A stretch of DNA of 64,000 nt, from contig NZ_CP133605.1 in assembly GCF_031199965.1 (NCBI RefSeq), forward strand, positions 3,504,501 to 3,568,500, in the 5' to 3' direction. Below are positions 46,974-56,047 of this stretch, one piece after another (position 1 is the first letter of the stretch; each line of letters starts with the position of its first letter). A model generated the notes under the pieces. That model ran no database searches and was not told the DNA's origin. It saw only the letters and a program-made list of their open reading frames with translations. The stretch is from Paenibacillus sp. D2_2. Lineage in GTDB: Bacteria; Bacillota; Bacilli; Paenibacillales; Paenibacillaceae. The position numbers and the translations under genes were made by a program.

Positions 46974-48409
46974 ATGATAAATAAAGCAGAAGGAAAGCTA
47001 CCAAAAGAATTGGTCCATATGGCGTTTATTCTTGTGCTTGGTGCCATTGCACCCATGCTCGATACTACTATGGTCAATATTGCCGTAAATCAATTTGCTT
47101 ATGACTTTCATACCTCGCTGAATACCATACAATGGGTAATCACCGGTTATGTCTTAGCAACCGCCATTGCCGTTCCCTTTTCTGGATGGCTCATCAACAG
47201 GTTTGATGGAAAACATATTTATTTGGCAGCTGAATTGCTATTTTTAATAAGCTCTGTCCTTTCAGGTGCCTCCTGGAGTATCGGAAGTCTAATTGCGTTC
47301 CGTTTGATTCAAGGTTTTAGCGCTGGACTTATCATCCCGTTATTAACCACATTATTAGTTAAAGCAGCCGGACAAGAAAACATGGGGAAACTGATGTCTA
47401 TTGTTGGATTACCTATTATTCTTGGACCTATACTAGGGCCTGTAATAGGTGGGGGATTGTAGAATACTTCTCATGGCGCTGGATTTTCTTCGTAAATATT
47501 CCGTTTGGAATTATTGCACTATATTTTATTTATAAGAAGCTACCAAGCTTTCCGCTGCCAATAAACAAGCCAAGCTTGATTGGTTTGGTATCATCATGTT
47601 AGGCACTCTTTCAGTCAGTTATATTTATGGAATTACACAAGCAGCATCAGGATCGGGATTCGGTAATGCGAGAACCATTACGTTTATTACTATAGGTGTA
47701 ATTTTGACGGTAGTATATGTGATTTACGCATTCTCCAAACCGAAGAAAGTCGTAGTTCCTTTAAACCTGTTTAAATACAAAAGCTTCTCTGCATCCATTG
47801 TCGCCTTAGTGTTAGCCGGAATTGGAACGAATGGAGCCATGCTGCTATTACCTCTATTCTTTCAAAACATTAGAAATGATTCAGTAGTTCTTACCAGGTC
47901 TCTCCCTCATACCACAGGGACTGGGCATGCTAGTCGCGAGGCCCTTAATTGGTAAAATGACAGATAGAATTGGAGCCAAGATCGTAGTGATGATCGCGAT
48001 CGTCATTACTTTTATGGGAACACTACCTTTCCTATGGTTCTCACAAACAACGAGCTATTGGTTCATGGCCATTATTCTATTTATTCGCGGAATTGGTGTA
48101 GGAGGCGTCACGATTCCAATCATGACAGATTCTTATACGGGTCTTTCTAAGGATCAAATACCACAAGCCAGTATTGCAACGCGTATTATTCAGAATATTG
48201 GCGGGGCCTTTGGTTCAGCCTTATTAGCAACCATCGTTGCCAATCAAATGAGTAATATGGAACCAAGTCTTGCTCATCTAACATCCGCTTATCATGCTGC
48301 CTTTTTGGTTGCCAGTGCCTTGACGTTGGTTATGTTCATACCTTCCCTATTTTTAACAAATAAAGTGACAAGAAAGGCGAAAATGGTCACAATGAACAAG
48401 TCGTCTTAG
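46974..48409 (+). pseudogene. DHA2-family MFS multidrug exporter, three frameshifts
   Basis: ATG 46974 after GAAGGAGTGGGTTAAAATTAT. MFS start with APMLDTTMVNIAVNQF, GSLIAFRLIQGFSAGLIIPL, LPIILGPILGPVIGGGI (motif C). One base is missing in the G5 run at 47451-47455, another at about 47553, and one extra base (or two missing) at about 47896; restored, the protein is 478 aa, with EYFSWRWIFFVNIPFG and GLGMLVARPLIGKMTDR. An EmrB/LmrB-type proton-coupled drug exporter controlled by the divergent TetR. Three breaks make real decay more plausible here than elsewhere. Confidence 0.9.
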
Positions 48410-48419
48410 ATACACGAAT

Positions 48420-48447
48420 GGGCGGTTTCCTGAAATGGAAATCGCCC
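48420..48447 (+). terminator. Weak hairpin after the MFS gene
   Basis: GGGCGGTTTCC-TGAAAT-GGAAATCGCCC, a strong stem (one wobble) 10 bases after the stop. No T tract follows, so termination is uncertain. Confidence 0.5.
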
Positions 48448-48495
48448 TGTCACTTAACGGTCCGCAGTTCAACTTTAAGACTGCCTTCCCACTTT

Positions 48496-49329
48496 TTATC
48501 CCTTCATACCCCCTTGCATGCTGAACCCTTTAGACATAAATCGCTGTGAGAGGATATACAACACAATCGACGGTATCGCGTAAAGCACAGAAAAGGAAGC
48601 TAATCGTCCGTAATCTACCATGCCGTATTGGCCAAAAAACTGATACAGCTTCAAGGATGCCGGGAAATTCTCTGGAGTTTGCAGCAAAATGTATGGAACG
48701 AAGAAATTGCCCCAGCTACCTGAGAACGTAAAGATGGCTACTGTGCAAATCCCTGGCACCATCAGTGGTGCGATGATCTTTCGTATACTAGTGAACACGG
48801 ATGCACCGTCTACCCATGCCGCCTCCTCTAAATCTTCAGGAACGGAATCCATGAAATTTTTAGTCATCCAGATTCCGTAAGGCATAGCAGAAGCTACATA
48901 AAACAGTACCACCCCAAAAACACTGTCATACAGTTTGAGGCTCAGAAACAGCTGGTACACCGGTACCATCACAGCCGTAATAGGCAGCGAAGTCATAAAG
49001 AGGATGGTGAGCATAAATGGCTTCTTAAACTTCAGCTGATAACGAGATAACGGATAAGCCGCCAATAGCGCTAACACAACCACGATACCGGCTTGACCCA
49101 AAGACATTAACAGACCAATGGCAAAAGAACGTTGATTCTCAGGACTGGTGAGCACATCAACATAATTCATCATCGTTAACTGCTTGGGCATTTTTAGGGA
49201 TTGCATCGCATTGAGATCAACGGATGCCACCAGCACCCACAAAAGTGGTAGCAGAAAACAAATCCCTATGAACGATAAAATAGCATACGGAAGGATGCGA
49301 TATATAAGCTTACGCTGTATCGTATTCAT
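48496..49329 (-). CDS. Carbohydrate ABC permease (MalG type)
   Basis: 277 residues from ATG 49329 after AGGGGACTTCGC. Six membrane helices; the EAA loop reads LEEAAWVDGASVFTSIRKII, which docks on a shared ATPase. C-terminal SMQGGMKG tail is typical of MalG-type permeases. Third gene of a binding protein-permease-permease operon. No ATPase gene in the operon, so it likely uses a common MsmX-type ATPase encoded elsewhere. Confidence 0.93.
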   Translation of the reverse strand: MNTIQRKLIYRILPYAILSFIGICFLLPLLWVLVASVDLNAMQSLKMPKQLTMMNYVDVLTSPENQRSFAIGLLMSLGQAGIVVVLALLAAYPLSRYQLKFKKPFMLTILFMTSLPITAVMVPVYQLFLSLKLYDSVFGVVLFYVASAMPYGIWMTKNFMDSVPEDLEEAAWVDGASVFTSIRKIIAPLMVPGICTVAIFTFSGSWGNFFVPYILLQTPENFPASLKLYQFFGQYGMVDYGRLASFSVLYAIPSIVLYILSQRFMSKGFSMQGGMKG

Positions 49330-49341
49330 GCGAAGTCCCCT

Positions 49342-50231
49342 TTACTCTTTTAACGAACGGATATAGAACAGACTAAGCACGATCCCCAGGAGCAGTAGAA
49401 GGAGTGAAATCGCCGTGCCATAACCAAGCTGATAGTTCACAAAAGCCTGGTTGTACATAAAAATCGGCAATGTCGTCGTTTTGGTCCCGGGCCGCCTCCA
49501 GTCATAGCATAAATGAGTCCAAACACGCCCAGCGTCTGCAGCGTAACAAGCATCATATTAGTAGTGATCGTCTGCTTGATATAAGGAATTGTAATTCGAA
49601 ATAATATTTGTAGTTTCGATGCGCCGTCTACGACCCCAGCCTCTTCGATCTCGCTTGGCACATTATCAAGCGCTGCCTGAAAGACAATCATGGAAAAAGC
49701 AGTTCCATGCCAGATGTTCCCAAGAATAATAGCTAACATTGGAACAGTAAAAAGCCAGGTGACCTGAGGAATAGCAAAAAAGGATAAAATCATATTCAAT
49801 GTCCCTTCATCCCCAAAAAAGCTATATAAACAAAGGGCGCACACAATTTCAGGTGTAACCCACCCAGCTAACACGACCGTACCCAGGATGCGACGAAACG
49901 TCTTATTCTTGTGCTTCATGAGCAACGCGATTAGAAAACCAAGCACCTGCTGACCAATCACCGCAGAGCCGGTCAAGAAAACCAACGTATTCCAAATACT
50001 GATCCTGACCGTCGGGTCATGAAACATTCGGGTATAGTTAGCAAGTCCAACAAATTTTAGCTCTTTGGCCGCCTCCCCGGTTAAAGCCAGGTTCGTAAAA
50101 GAATAAAAGAACGTCAGTAGGATCGGGTAGATAAAAAACAGTAGCATTATCGCAACGGCTGGCAGTAGGAAATAAAGCCATGTCCAATTTTTTCTTCGTA
50201 ACGTCCGGGATGAGATCGAGACTACGCTCAT
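49342..50231 (-). pseudogene. Carbohydrate ABC permease (MalF type), one frameshift
   Basis: ATG 50231 (MSVVSISSRTLRRK) with AAAGGGGAAACATTC; GTG 50264 is an alternative. EAA loop EIEEAGVVDGASKLQILFRI. The frame breaks in ALTGGGPG (a base lost in the C3 run at 49496); restored it continues TKTTTLPIFMYNQAF and ends FYIRSLKE, 296 aa. Six helices expected. Forms the membrane pair with the downstream MalG-type permease. Confidence 0.9.
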
Positions 50232-50315
50232 GAATGTTTCCCCTTTCTCGGATGAATGAGACACTACATGCCTGCACTTCGCAGATCACGCTTAGGTGCA
50301 GGCATGCAGATCTAT

Positions 50316-51755
50316 TTATTTTTCTATGGTATGATCCTGACCGACAATTCGGGTGACGTCTTGCGCATACTTTTGAGCGGCATCTGCTGCGGAAGTACCC
50401 GAAGCAACCGATTCTACCATCGTTTGAATTTGCGTTGATACTTCTGGATATTTATCCTGAGCTGGTCTAAATTCTGCATTTTTCAAATAATCCGTTGCGA
50501 TTTCGTTAAATGGCATATCCGTATATTCAGGATCCTTACCAACATCGGCCCGCACCGTTATATTACCGGACGCTATAACTAACTTTTGTGTGTTCTCCTT
50601 ATTTAGTGCAAATTGGATAAAGTCCCAAGCTTCATCCTTGTGCTGTGCGTTGGCTGGAATGGACAGTGCCCAACCTCCTGCGAGTGTAATCGAACCTGGA
50701 GCTTGCCCTTTGTTCGTAGGCATCGGAGCAAATCCGAGCACATCTTTGTATTCCGGCCACGGAGCAGCCCCACTATCCAAATAGTTTCCTGTAATCCAGG
50801 ACCCATCCAGCAATATGCCCAGCTTGCCTTTTGGCATGTATTCTCGGGTTGCTGTATTGCCGGCCTGCCCGTTCAATACTTTGGAGAGCGGTGGCCCCAG
50901 CTTTTCCTTAACAATCGTCTCAACAAAAGTTAACGCATCGGTGATTCCCGCACTTTTTACAATCCATTTACCGCTTGCGTCATCATATAGTCGTTCCCCT
51001 GTTCCATACAGCAGCATTTCGTAGGTCTGCATCGAGGTTGCTTCCCCCGTAGCTTTACCCATGTTCATCCAGAAAGGCACAACATCGCTGCCTGCTTTTT
51101 CTTTAATGACTCTGGCGGCAGAAAGAACCTCATCCCATGATTTTGGATTCCAATCTTCAGGAAGTCCCACTGCCTTGAATATATCCTTGTTGTACCAAAG
51201 TCCCCTTGAATCCGTATTGTATGGGACGCCATATATTTTTCCATCGCTAGCGGTAACGCCCTTCTTCATCGCTTCGATAAACGAACCGTTACTCCAATCC
51301 CCCCAGCCTTTCAATCGCTCATCGAGTGGTTCGAGGAAACCAGCACTAGCATCCGAGTTCAGCATGAACGTATCTTCGGTGACGATATCCGGTGCAGTGT
51401 CCTTCGATTTGAGGGCTAAAGCGATTTTGGCAAAATAATCTCCTTCCGATGCCTGAATCGGTGTAGGCTTGATCTCTACATCCTGATTCGGATACCTTGA
51501 AGCCACATCTTTAATCCATTTGTACAAGACTCCTTTTTCGCCAATACCGTCGTCACGATAGGTAATCGTAATCGTCTTCTTGGCTGCCGCCGTTGTACCT
51601 TTGTCGTTACCTTCCTTAGCCGGAGTCTCTACCTTCCCCTTGTCATTTGACGTTGTACCTGAACCTGGACTCGAGCTTGAACTAGAACAACCAACCGCCA
51701 TGACCAAAAGAAGCGCCAGCGATAAAAGTCCCCATTTACGATTTGCTTTCTTCAT
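50316..51755 (-). CDS. Sugar ABC substrate-binding lipoprotein (family 1)
   Basis: 479 residues; ATG 51755 follows TGGAGGAGGGGTACTG, the longer frame to 51812 does not. Lipoprotein signal LLSLALLLVMAVGCSSSSS, Ser/Gly linker, then the SBP_bac_1 fold: TITITYRDDGIGEKGVLY, GVPYNTDSRGLWYNKDIF, GILLDGSWITGNYL, GSITLAGGWALSIPAN. Captures an oligosaccharide outside the membrane for the two permeases. A CcpA cre-like site lies just upstream, so the operon is likely under catabolite control. Confidence 0.93.
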   Translation of the reverse strand: MKKANRKWGLLSLALLLVMAVGCSSSSSSPGSGTTSNDKGKVETPAKEGNDKGTTAAAKKTITITYRDDGIGEKGVLYKWIKDVASRYPNQDVEIKPTPIQASEGDYFAKIALALKSKDTAPDIVTEDTFMLNSDASAGFLEPLDERLKGWGDWSNGSFIEAMKKGVTASDGKIYGVPYNTDSRGLWYNKDIFKAVGLPEDWNPKSWDEVLSAARVIKEKAGSDVVPFWMNMGKATGEATSMQTYEMLLYGTGERLYDDASGKWIVKSAGITDALTFVETIVKEKLGPPLSKVLNGQAGNTATREYMPKGKLGILLDGSWITGNYLDSGAAPWPEYKDVLGFAPMPTNKGQAPGSITLAGGWALSIPANAQHKDEAWDFIQFALNKENTQKLVIASGNITVRADVGKDPEYTDMPFNEIATDYLKNAEFRPAQDKYPEVSTQIQTMVESVASGTSAADAAQKYAQDVTRIVGQDHTIEK

Positions 51756-51773
51756 CAGTACCCCTCCTCCATT

Positions 51774-51788
51774 TAGAAAGCGTTTCCA
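51774..51788 (-). promoter_or_regulatory. CcpA cre site
   Basis: TAGAAAGCGTTTCCA on the plus strand, close to the consensus WTGNAANCGNWNNCA. It lies just upstream of the ribosome binding site of the sugar-binding protein gene, a place where CcpA would block transcription. Confidence 0.7.
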
Positions 51789-51970
51789 TAAAAGCTTATT
51801 CGCTTCTTCCACAAATATTCAGACAAACTGTTTGTGATTCTTTTCCCGATCGGCACTAACGGATTGTATCAAAGACCCCTCCTGACCTTTTCAGATGTTG
51901 CTGTTGTATTCTTGCGCTAAGAACATACGTACATGTAATAATCACAAATTCCATCATATGAGCAAAAGAA

Positions 51971-51990
51971 AAGCACCCATTAAGGTGCTT
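51971..51990 (-). terminator. Terminator-like hairpin next to IS copy 2
   Basis: AAGCACC-TTAATG-GGTGCTT followed by TTCTTTTGC on the minus strand. It would stop a minus-strand transcript coming from the right; the IS now sits eight bases from it. Confidence 0.6.
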
Positions 51991-52035
51991 CAGCCTGTTG
52001 GTCAAGCCCCTATTTTGTAGACATTGAAAAAGCCC

Positions 52036-52920
52036 TTAGGCCACGAGCTGGCGTCGGTACTGTACTGGCGTCAGCTTGTTTAGTTTTCTTTGTGGTCGAT
52101 TATGGTTATAAAACTGGATATATGTCTCAATTCTCCTTTGTACCTCATCCAAAGTTCGGATATCATAGGGATAGAGTCCTTCCGTCTTTAGATGTGAGAA
52201 GAAGCTCTCCATCGAGGCATTGTCATAACAATTGCCTCTGCGAGACATGCTGATTTGGGCGCCAACCTGTGGCAGCATGTCGTGGTAAGCACAGGACGTG
52301 TACTGGAACCCTTGGTCGCTGTGAACGATCAATCCAGACACGTCCTTAGTCTTTTCAAAGGCATTTCTGAATGTCTGTAAGACCAGCTCGTTATCATTTC
52401 GCAAACTCATATGGTAGGCTACAATTTCGTTATTAAACAAGTCTTTGATTGCCGAAAGGTAAACCCAGGTGTCCAAAACTCGGAATTGGGTCACATCTGT
52501 TACCCATTTTTGATTGGGCTCATCCGCCTTGAAATTACGACTCAAGAGGTTATCTGCAAAGCGTCCACCAACAGAGGAGGAATAGTTATAACGCCGCTTA
52601 CGACGTATTTTAGCTTGTAATTCCAAGGCTTGCATAAGACGCAATACTTTCTTGTGATTCCACCACACCTGATGGTCTTGGAGCAGAAATAATTGGATCT
52701 GCCGGTATCCGTACTTGCCTTCATATCGATCATATACGGCTTGGATCAAGGCTTTGCAAGACTCATCCCGATCTGTTTCTCCTCGCTTCAGATAGGCATA
52801 ATATCCACTTCTTGAGACTTTCAATAACTTACATAGTGCATAAACATTTGATCCATCGGCTAATTCTTTGATTATAGAAAACTTCTCTTTCGTACCTCCC
52901 GCATCCAGATTTTCAAACAC
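52036..52920 (-). CDS. IS3-family transposase OrfB, copy 2
   Basis: 294 residues, intact DDE integrase core as in copy 1 (WVTDVTQF, HSDQGFQYTS, NCYDNASMESFFSHLK). Differs in one residue: YTSCAYH in place of YTSYAYH, a T-to-C change near 52292. This residue lies just after the second catalytic Asp block, so it might affect activity; I cannot judge which copy is ancestral. Made by -1 slippage on the A6G heptamer at 52920-52926. Confidence 0.95.
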   Translation of the reverse strand: MFENLDAGGTKEKFSIIKELADGSNVYALCKLLKVSRSGYYAYLKRGETDRDESCKALIQAVYDRYEGKYGYRQIQLFLLQDHQVWWNHKKVLRLMQALELQAKIRRKRRYNYSSSVGGRFADNLLSRNFKADEPNQKWVTDVTQFRVLDTWVYLSAIKDLFNNEIVAYHMSLRNDNELVLQTFRNAFEKTKDVSGLIVHSDQGFQYTSCAYHDMLPQVGAQISMSRRGNCYDNASMESFFSHLKTEGLYPYDIRTLDEVQRRIETYIQFYNHNRPQRKLNKLTPVQYRRQLVA

Positions 52921-53210
52921 TTTTTTAGCATAAGATTCTCCCGTTCTAATTGTTGAACATACCGATTCTGATCCACATATTCTTTGCGTCTTCCTCGTTG
53001 ATCCAGCAGACCAAACTCCCCTTGCTCACGGTATTTCCTCATCCACCTTTTCACTCTGTCTTTATCTTGAATTTCAAGATGCTCGGTTATCTGTCGATAG
53101 GTCCATTTCTCCTCAACATGTAATCGAATCGCTTCTATTTTGGTTTCTTCAGAATATGATTTAAACTTTTTCCCTTTGTTTGACACAAAAATACACCCCC
53201 TAGAATTCAT
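52872..53210 (-). CDS. IS3-family transposase OrfA, copy 2
   Basis: 112 residues, identical to OrfA of copy 1 at the protein level: helix-turn-helix TYRQITEHLEIQDKDRVKRW and the Leu-rich dimer segment before the slippery A6G heptamer. Binds the terminal inverted repeats and supplies the N-terminal part of the OrfAB transposase. Confidence 0.93.
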   Translation of the reverse strand: MNSRGCIFVSNKGKKFKSYSEETKIEAIRLHVEEKWTYRQITEHLEIQDKDRVKRWMRKYREQGEFGLLDQRGRRKEYVDQNRYVQQLERENLMLKKCLKIWMREVRKRSFL

Positions 53211-53295
53211 CGGTTTACCCAGGGGGTTTTTCCAATGTCTATTCTAAAGGGTGCACGTCACTGTAGAAAAAGCTCATGCGAAGTCTTTCAATCTT

Positions 53296-53478
53296 TAACG
53301 AAACTACAGAACGCTATTTCCCCAATAAGAGCATCAAAATAAATCTAACGAAACTACGGAGCGTTATTCAGGAGAAATCGAGGCTTCTAGTCACGAAATT
53401 GCTTCAATAACGTGTCTCAGTTTCGTTACAATTTCTAGCAGCTCATTTTGACCTGAATAGCGATTCCCAGTTTCGTTA
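53296..53478. repeat. Symmetric array of four 23-bp repeats
   Basis: Units TAACGAAACTAC(A/G)GA(A/G)CG... at 53296-53318 and 53346-53368 are direct; their inverted counterparts ending AGTTTCGTTA are at 53406-53428 and 53456-53478. Gaps are 27, 37 and 27 bases, so the whole 183-bp block is symmetric and can fold into nested hairpins. It fills most of the gene-free stretch 53261-53627; I see no gene in it. Confidence 0.7.
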
Positions 53479-53527
53479 GAAAACAAAAACCACTACCGGC
53501 ATGACACCAAAACGCTTTCGGGATAAA

Positions 53528-53593
53528 AAGACCACTTGGTCTGATATGCTCCCATCAATAGTGGATAGGGAACACTTCAGGCTAAGTGGTCTT
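53528..53593 (-). terminator. Large hairpin downstream of the EamA gene, IS-end-like
   Basis: AAGACCACTT (53528-53537) pairs with AAGTGGTCTT (53584-53593), enclosing a 46-base loop; on the minus strand the stem is followed by TTTTT. It can end the EamA transcript. The loop contains GTGTTCCCTATCCACTATTG (minus strand), which resembles an insertion-sequence end, so it may be a small relic. Confidence 0.55.
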
Positions 53594-53627
53594 ATGCTCA
53601 TTCTGCAGACTGATATCCTCGATGCGG

Positions 53628-54571
53628 TTAGACTTCCAGGCTGTCAGCCGGTGATACCTTTTTGTGGGGACGGTTGACTAAGATAATGCCTGAGACGATC
53701 AAGCCTAGCGCAATCAACACAATGAGATGCAATTCTTCACTTAAAATCAATGCGGACAAAATGACGCCGAAAACGGGAACTAAAAACAAGTACATAGAAA
53801 TGCTGCCCACCTTGTTGTATTTCATGACATTATTCCAAAGCACGAAGCCTACCGCAGATAGCAGCGCCAAATACAGCAGAATCAGCGCCGATTTCCATGT
53901 AAACTCAAATGGCAGCGGTCCTACAAACGCCATGCCCACAGCTAGCAGCGCGCCTCCACCAATCAGCATTTGCCAGCTTGTCATGTACAACACATCTTGT
54001 TCTTTAGCTTCGTTCTTGAATAGCACATTGCCGAATGCACCGAAGAACATCGCAATGAGAAGACAGATTTCCCCAACGCCGATATGAAGAGACAATTGCC
54101 CTTTGGTCATGTTAACGATAATTACACCGGAGAAACCAAGCATGGTACCGATCCATTTCCTCGCATTCAAGCGATCGTTATTATACATATAATGGGCCAA
54201 CAGGATTTGAAAAAAAGAAGTTGTCCCTGCAATAATCGAACCTTGGATTCCTGTACTTGCACTCAAGCCATAATAAAAAAGACGTACTGAAGAAGCGTCT
54301 GAAATAGACCGATTTTACCAAGCTTCAACAGCGTTCCCCGTTGATATCCGGCTTTTTTGCCGATCATGACCATGAACAATAAGATTAGAAGCGCGGCTAG
54401 AACGAACCGATATCCAGCGAATAATAGCTGTTCCGACCAGTCTTCTTTCCCAATCGCCAACATCCCGTAGCTAAGCTTGATAAACGGAAAAGCACTCCCC
54501 CACAGCAATGTAGCCAAAGTCGCAGCAAACATGATGCCAATAGGATGTTTAAAAAATTTCTCTGTTGTCAT
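53628..54571 (-). pseudogene. EamA/DMT-superfamily permease, one frameshift
   Basis: ATG 54571 (MTTEKFFKHPIGIMF) nine bases after GAGGTG. Two EamA repeats with ten membrane helices; N-repeat ATLATLLWGSAFPFIKLSYG, then after restoring a T lost in the A6 run at 54275-54280 VFFYYGLSASTGIQGSII, second repeat GEICLLIAMFFGAFGNVLFK and VPVFGVILSALILSEEL. Restored length 314 aa. Exports or imports a small metabolite, unknown which. Not obviously in an operon. Confidence 0.9.
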
Positions 54572-54833
54572 ACCTGCAGACACCTCAATGCATGTTAATC
54601 TCACTTCAAACTTTAATTAAAGTATAAAAATTATAACAGAATTATAACAGTATAGAGCAATGTTACTTTTTCTCATAGATATGCGCAATAATTCCTCAAA
54701 TAAGATCTAACAACGATTCCCGGGCAAGATTAGCGAAAAGTAGGAATTGTACCGAATGTGCAGAATGAATAATATATTAAGTCGCAAATATATTGACAGG
54801 TACTTCTATATGGTTAAATTTTCTTATTAGTTT

Positions 54834-54864
54834 GGCTATGTTAAACTTTGTTGTTGATATTTGA
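54834..54864 (+). repeat. Left terminal inverted repeat of the IS1595-type element
   Basis: Starts GGCTATGTTAAACTTTGTTG. Aligns with the complement of 57159-57189 with four mismatches (positions 13, 15, 17, 18). The rest of the gene-free stretch 54572-54833 holds only the upstream region of the EamA gene. Confidence 0.8.
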
Positions 54865-54923
54865 TAATTACGAACAAGCGTTCTATAATAAGGGCAATAT
54901 AACTGTTCGGAGATGATTTGCCC

Positions 54924-55970
54924 ATGGATTTAAAGGAACTGAAGAAGCTTGCTGATACGTTGGACGATAATGGTAAGCGAGAACTTATCTACTTTTTGCA
55001 GTCCCGAACCAAGGGAGTGGCACTTCCAGTTCGAGCGATTGATGAAATTCAAGAGCAAAAGCATAAAGATGGACTTGTTTGCCCGCATTGCAAAAACCAT
55101 TCTGTTGTTCGATTTGGAAAGTACGCTGTAAGAACACGCACTGGTGAGGTTAAACGTCAACGTTACCGTTGTAAGTCCTGTCGCCAAACATTCAATGACC
55201 TTACGAACACCCCTCTGCAACGAACGAGGCGACCTCATATGTGGGTTCGTTTTATCGAATGCATGATTGAGGGCTTTTCTCTGAGAAAATGTGCAGAGCA
55301 GTTAAACGATGAATTCACGAATGTCACCTTGTTTTACTGGCGGCATAAGATTCTTTCCGCTCTGAAGCAGATTCCAACCGAAGCATTTCAAGATATTGTT
55401 GAAATGGACGAGACCTACTTTCTTTACTCGGAAAAGGATAAGCGGAATATTGCCGAACGCAAGCCACGTAAACGTGGCGGTAAAGCGAAATATCGTGGTA
55501 TAAGCCACGATCAAGTGTGCGTGCTGGTTGCCCGTGACCGTCAGAAAATGACTTACTCTGGAGTACTTGGGCGTGGACGTATTCGGATTACAAAATTAGA
55601 CGAAGCGATTGGTGGTCATCTATCTGACTCAAACGTGTTATGCACTGATTCATGGAGGGCATTTAGCTCCTATGCGAATTCAAAAGGCATGACCCATTAC
55701 CGATTCAAATCCGACGGAAAACAACGTGTGAAAGGCGTGTACCATATCCAAAACGTAAACAGCTACCACAGCCGCTTGAAGAAATGGATGGATCGCTTCA
55801 ATGGTGTTGCAACAAAGTATTTGCAGAATTACTTGGCGTGGTTTCGTTACTTAGACAGCAAGGAATATGAGAATACCGCATCGAACAAGAAAAATATGTT
55901 GGTCAAATCGTGCCTGTTTACTGTGACCGACACGAACACCAAACTTCGGCTTTCTGCTTATTCTTGTTAA
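54924..55970 (+). CDS. IS1595-family transposase
   Basis: 348 residues from ATG 54924, GGAGATGATTTGCCC upstream. Zinc ribbon CPHCKNHSVVRFGKY with RYRCKSCRQTFNDLTNTP (about 52-95), then the DDE domain: QDIVEMDETYFLYSEKDK (first Asp), VLCTDSWRAFSSYA (second Asp), then HIQNVNSYHSRLKKWMDRF (the family's Asn/His-rich third motif). Helical region MWVRFIECMIEGFSLRKCAEQL between. Intact. Moves the element bounded by the 31-bp repeats. Confidence 0.92.
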   Translation: MDLKELKKLADTLDDNGKRELIYFLQSRTKGVALPVRAIDEIQEQKHKDGLVCPHCKNHSVVRFGKYAVRTRTGEVKRQRYRCKSCRQTFNDLTNTPLQRTRRPHMWVRFIECMIEGFSLRKCAEQLNDEFTNVTLFYWRHKILSALKQIPTEAFQDIVEMDETYFLYSEKDKRNIAERKPRKRGGKAKYRGISHDQVCVLVARDRQKMTYSGVLGRGRIRITKLDEAIGGHLSDSNVLCTDSWRAFSSYANSKGMTHYRFKSDGKQRVKGVYHIQNVNSYHSRLKKWMDRFNGVATKYLQNYLAWFRYLDSKEYENTASNKKNMLVKSCLFTVTDTNTKLRLSAYSC

Positions 55971-56047
55971 GCTAACGGGCAGTTATGCGTAACTTCCAAG
56001 GAATGTAAACATCTAAATAACGTAAGGAACGAGGAGGCAGACAATTC

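Larger units (their letters stand above)
51999..53260 (-). mobile_element. IS3-family (IS150-like) insertion sequence, copy 2
   Basis: 1262 bp, same ends as copy 1 (TGGTCAAGCCCC and GTGCACGTCA), flanked by a 4-bp target duplication CTGT (51995-51998 and 53261-53264). Nearly identical to copy 1 at 1913-3174 and in the same orientation, so recombination between them would remove about 50 kb. Confidence 0.95.

Noticed and set aside
53296..53478. CRISPR array
   Set aside because: Only four degenerate units, two in inverted sense, and no cas genes.
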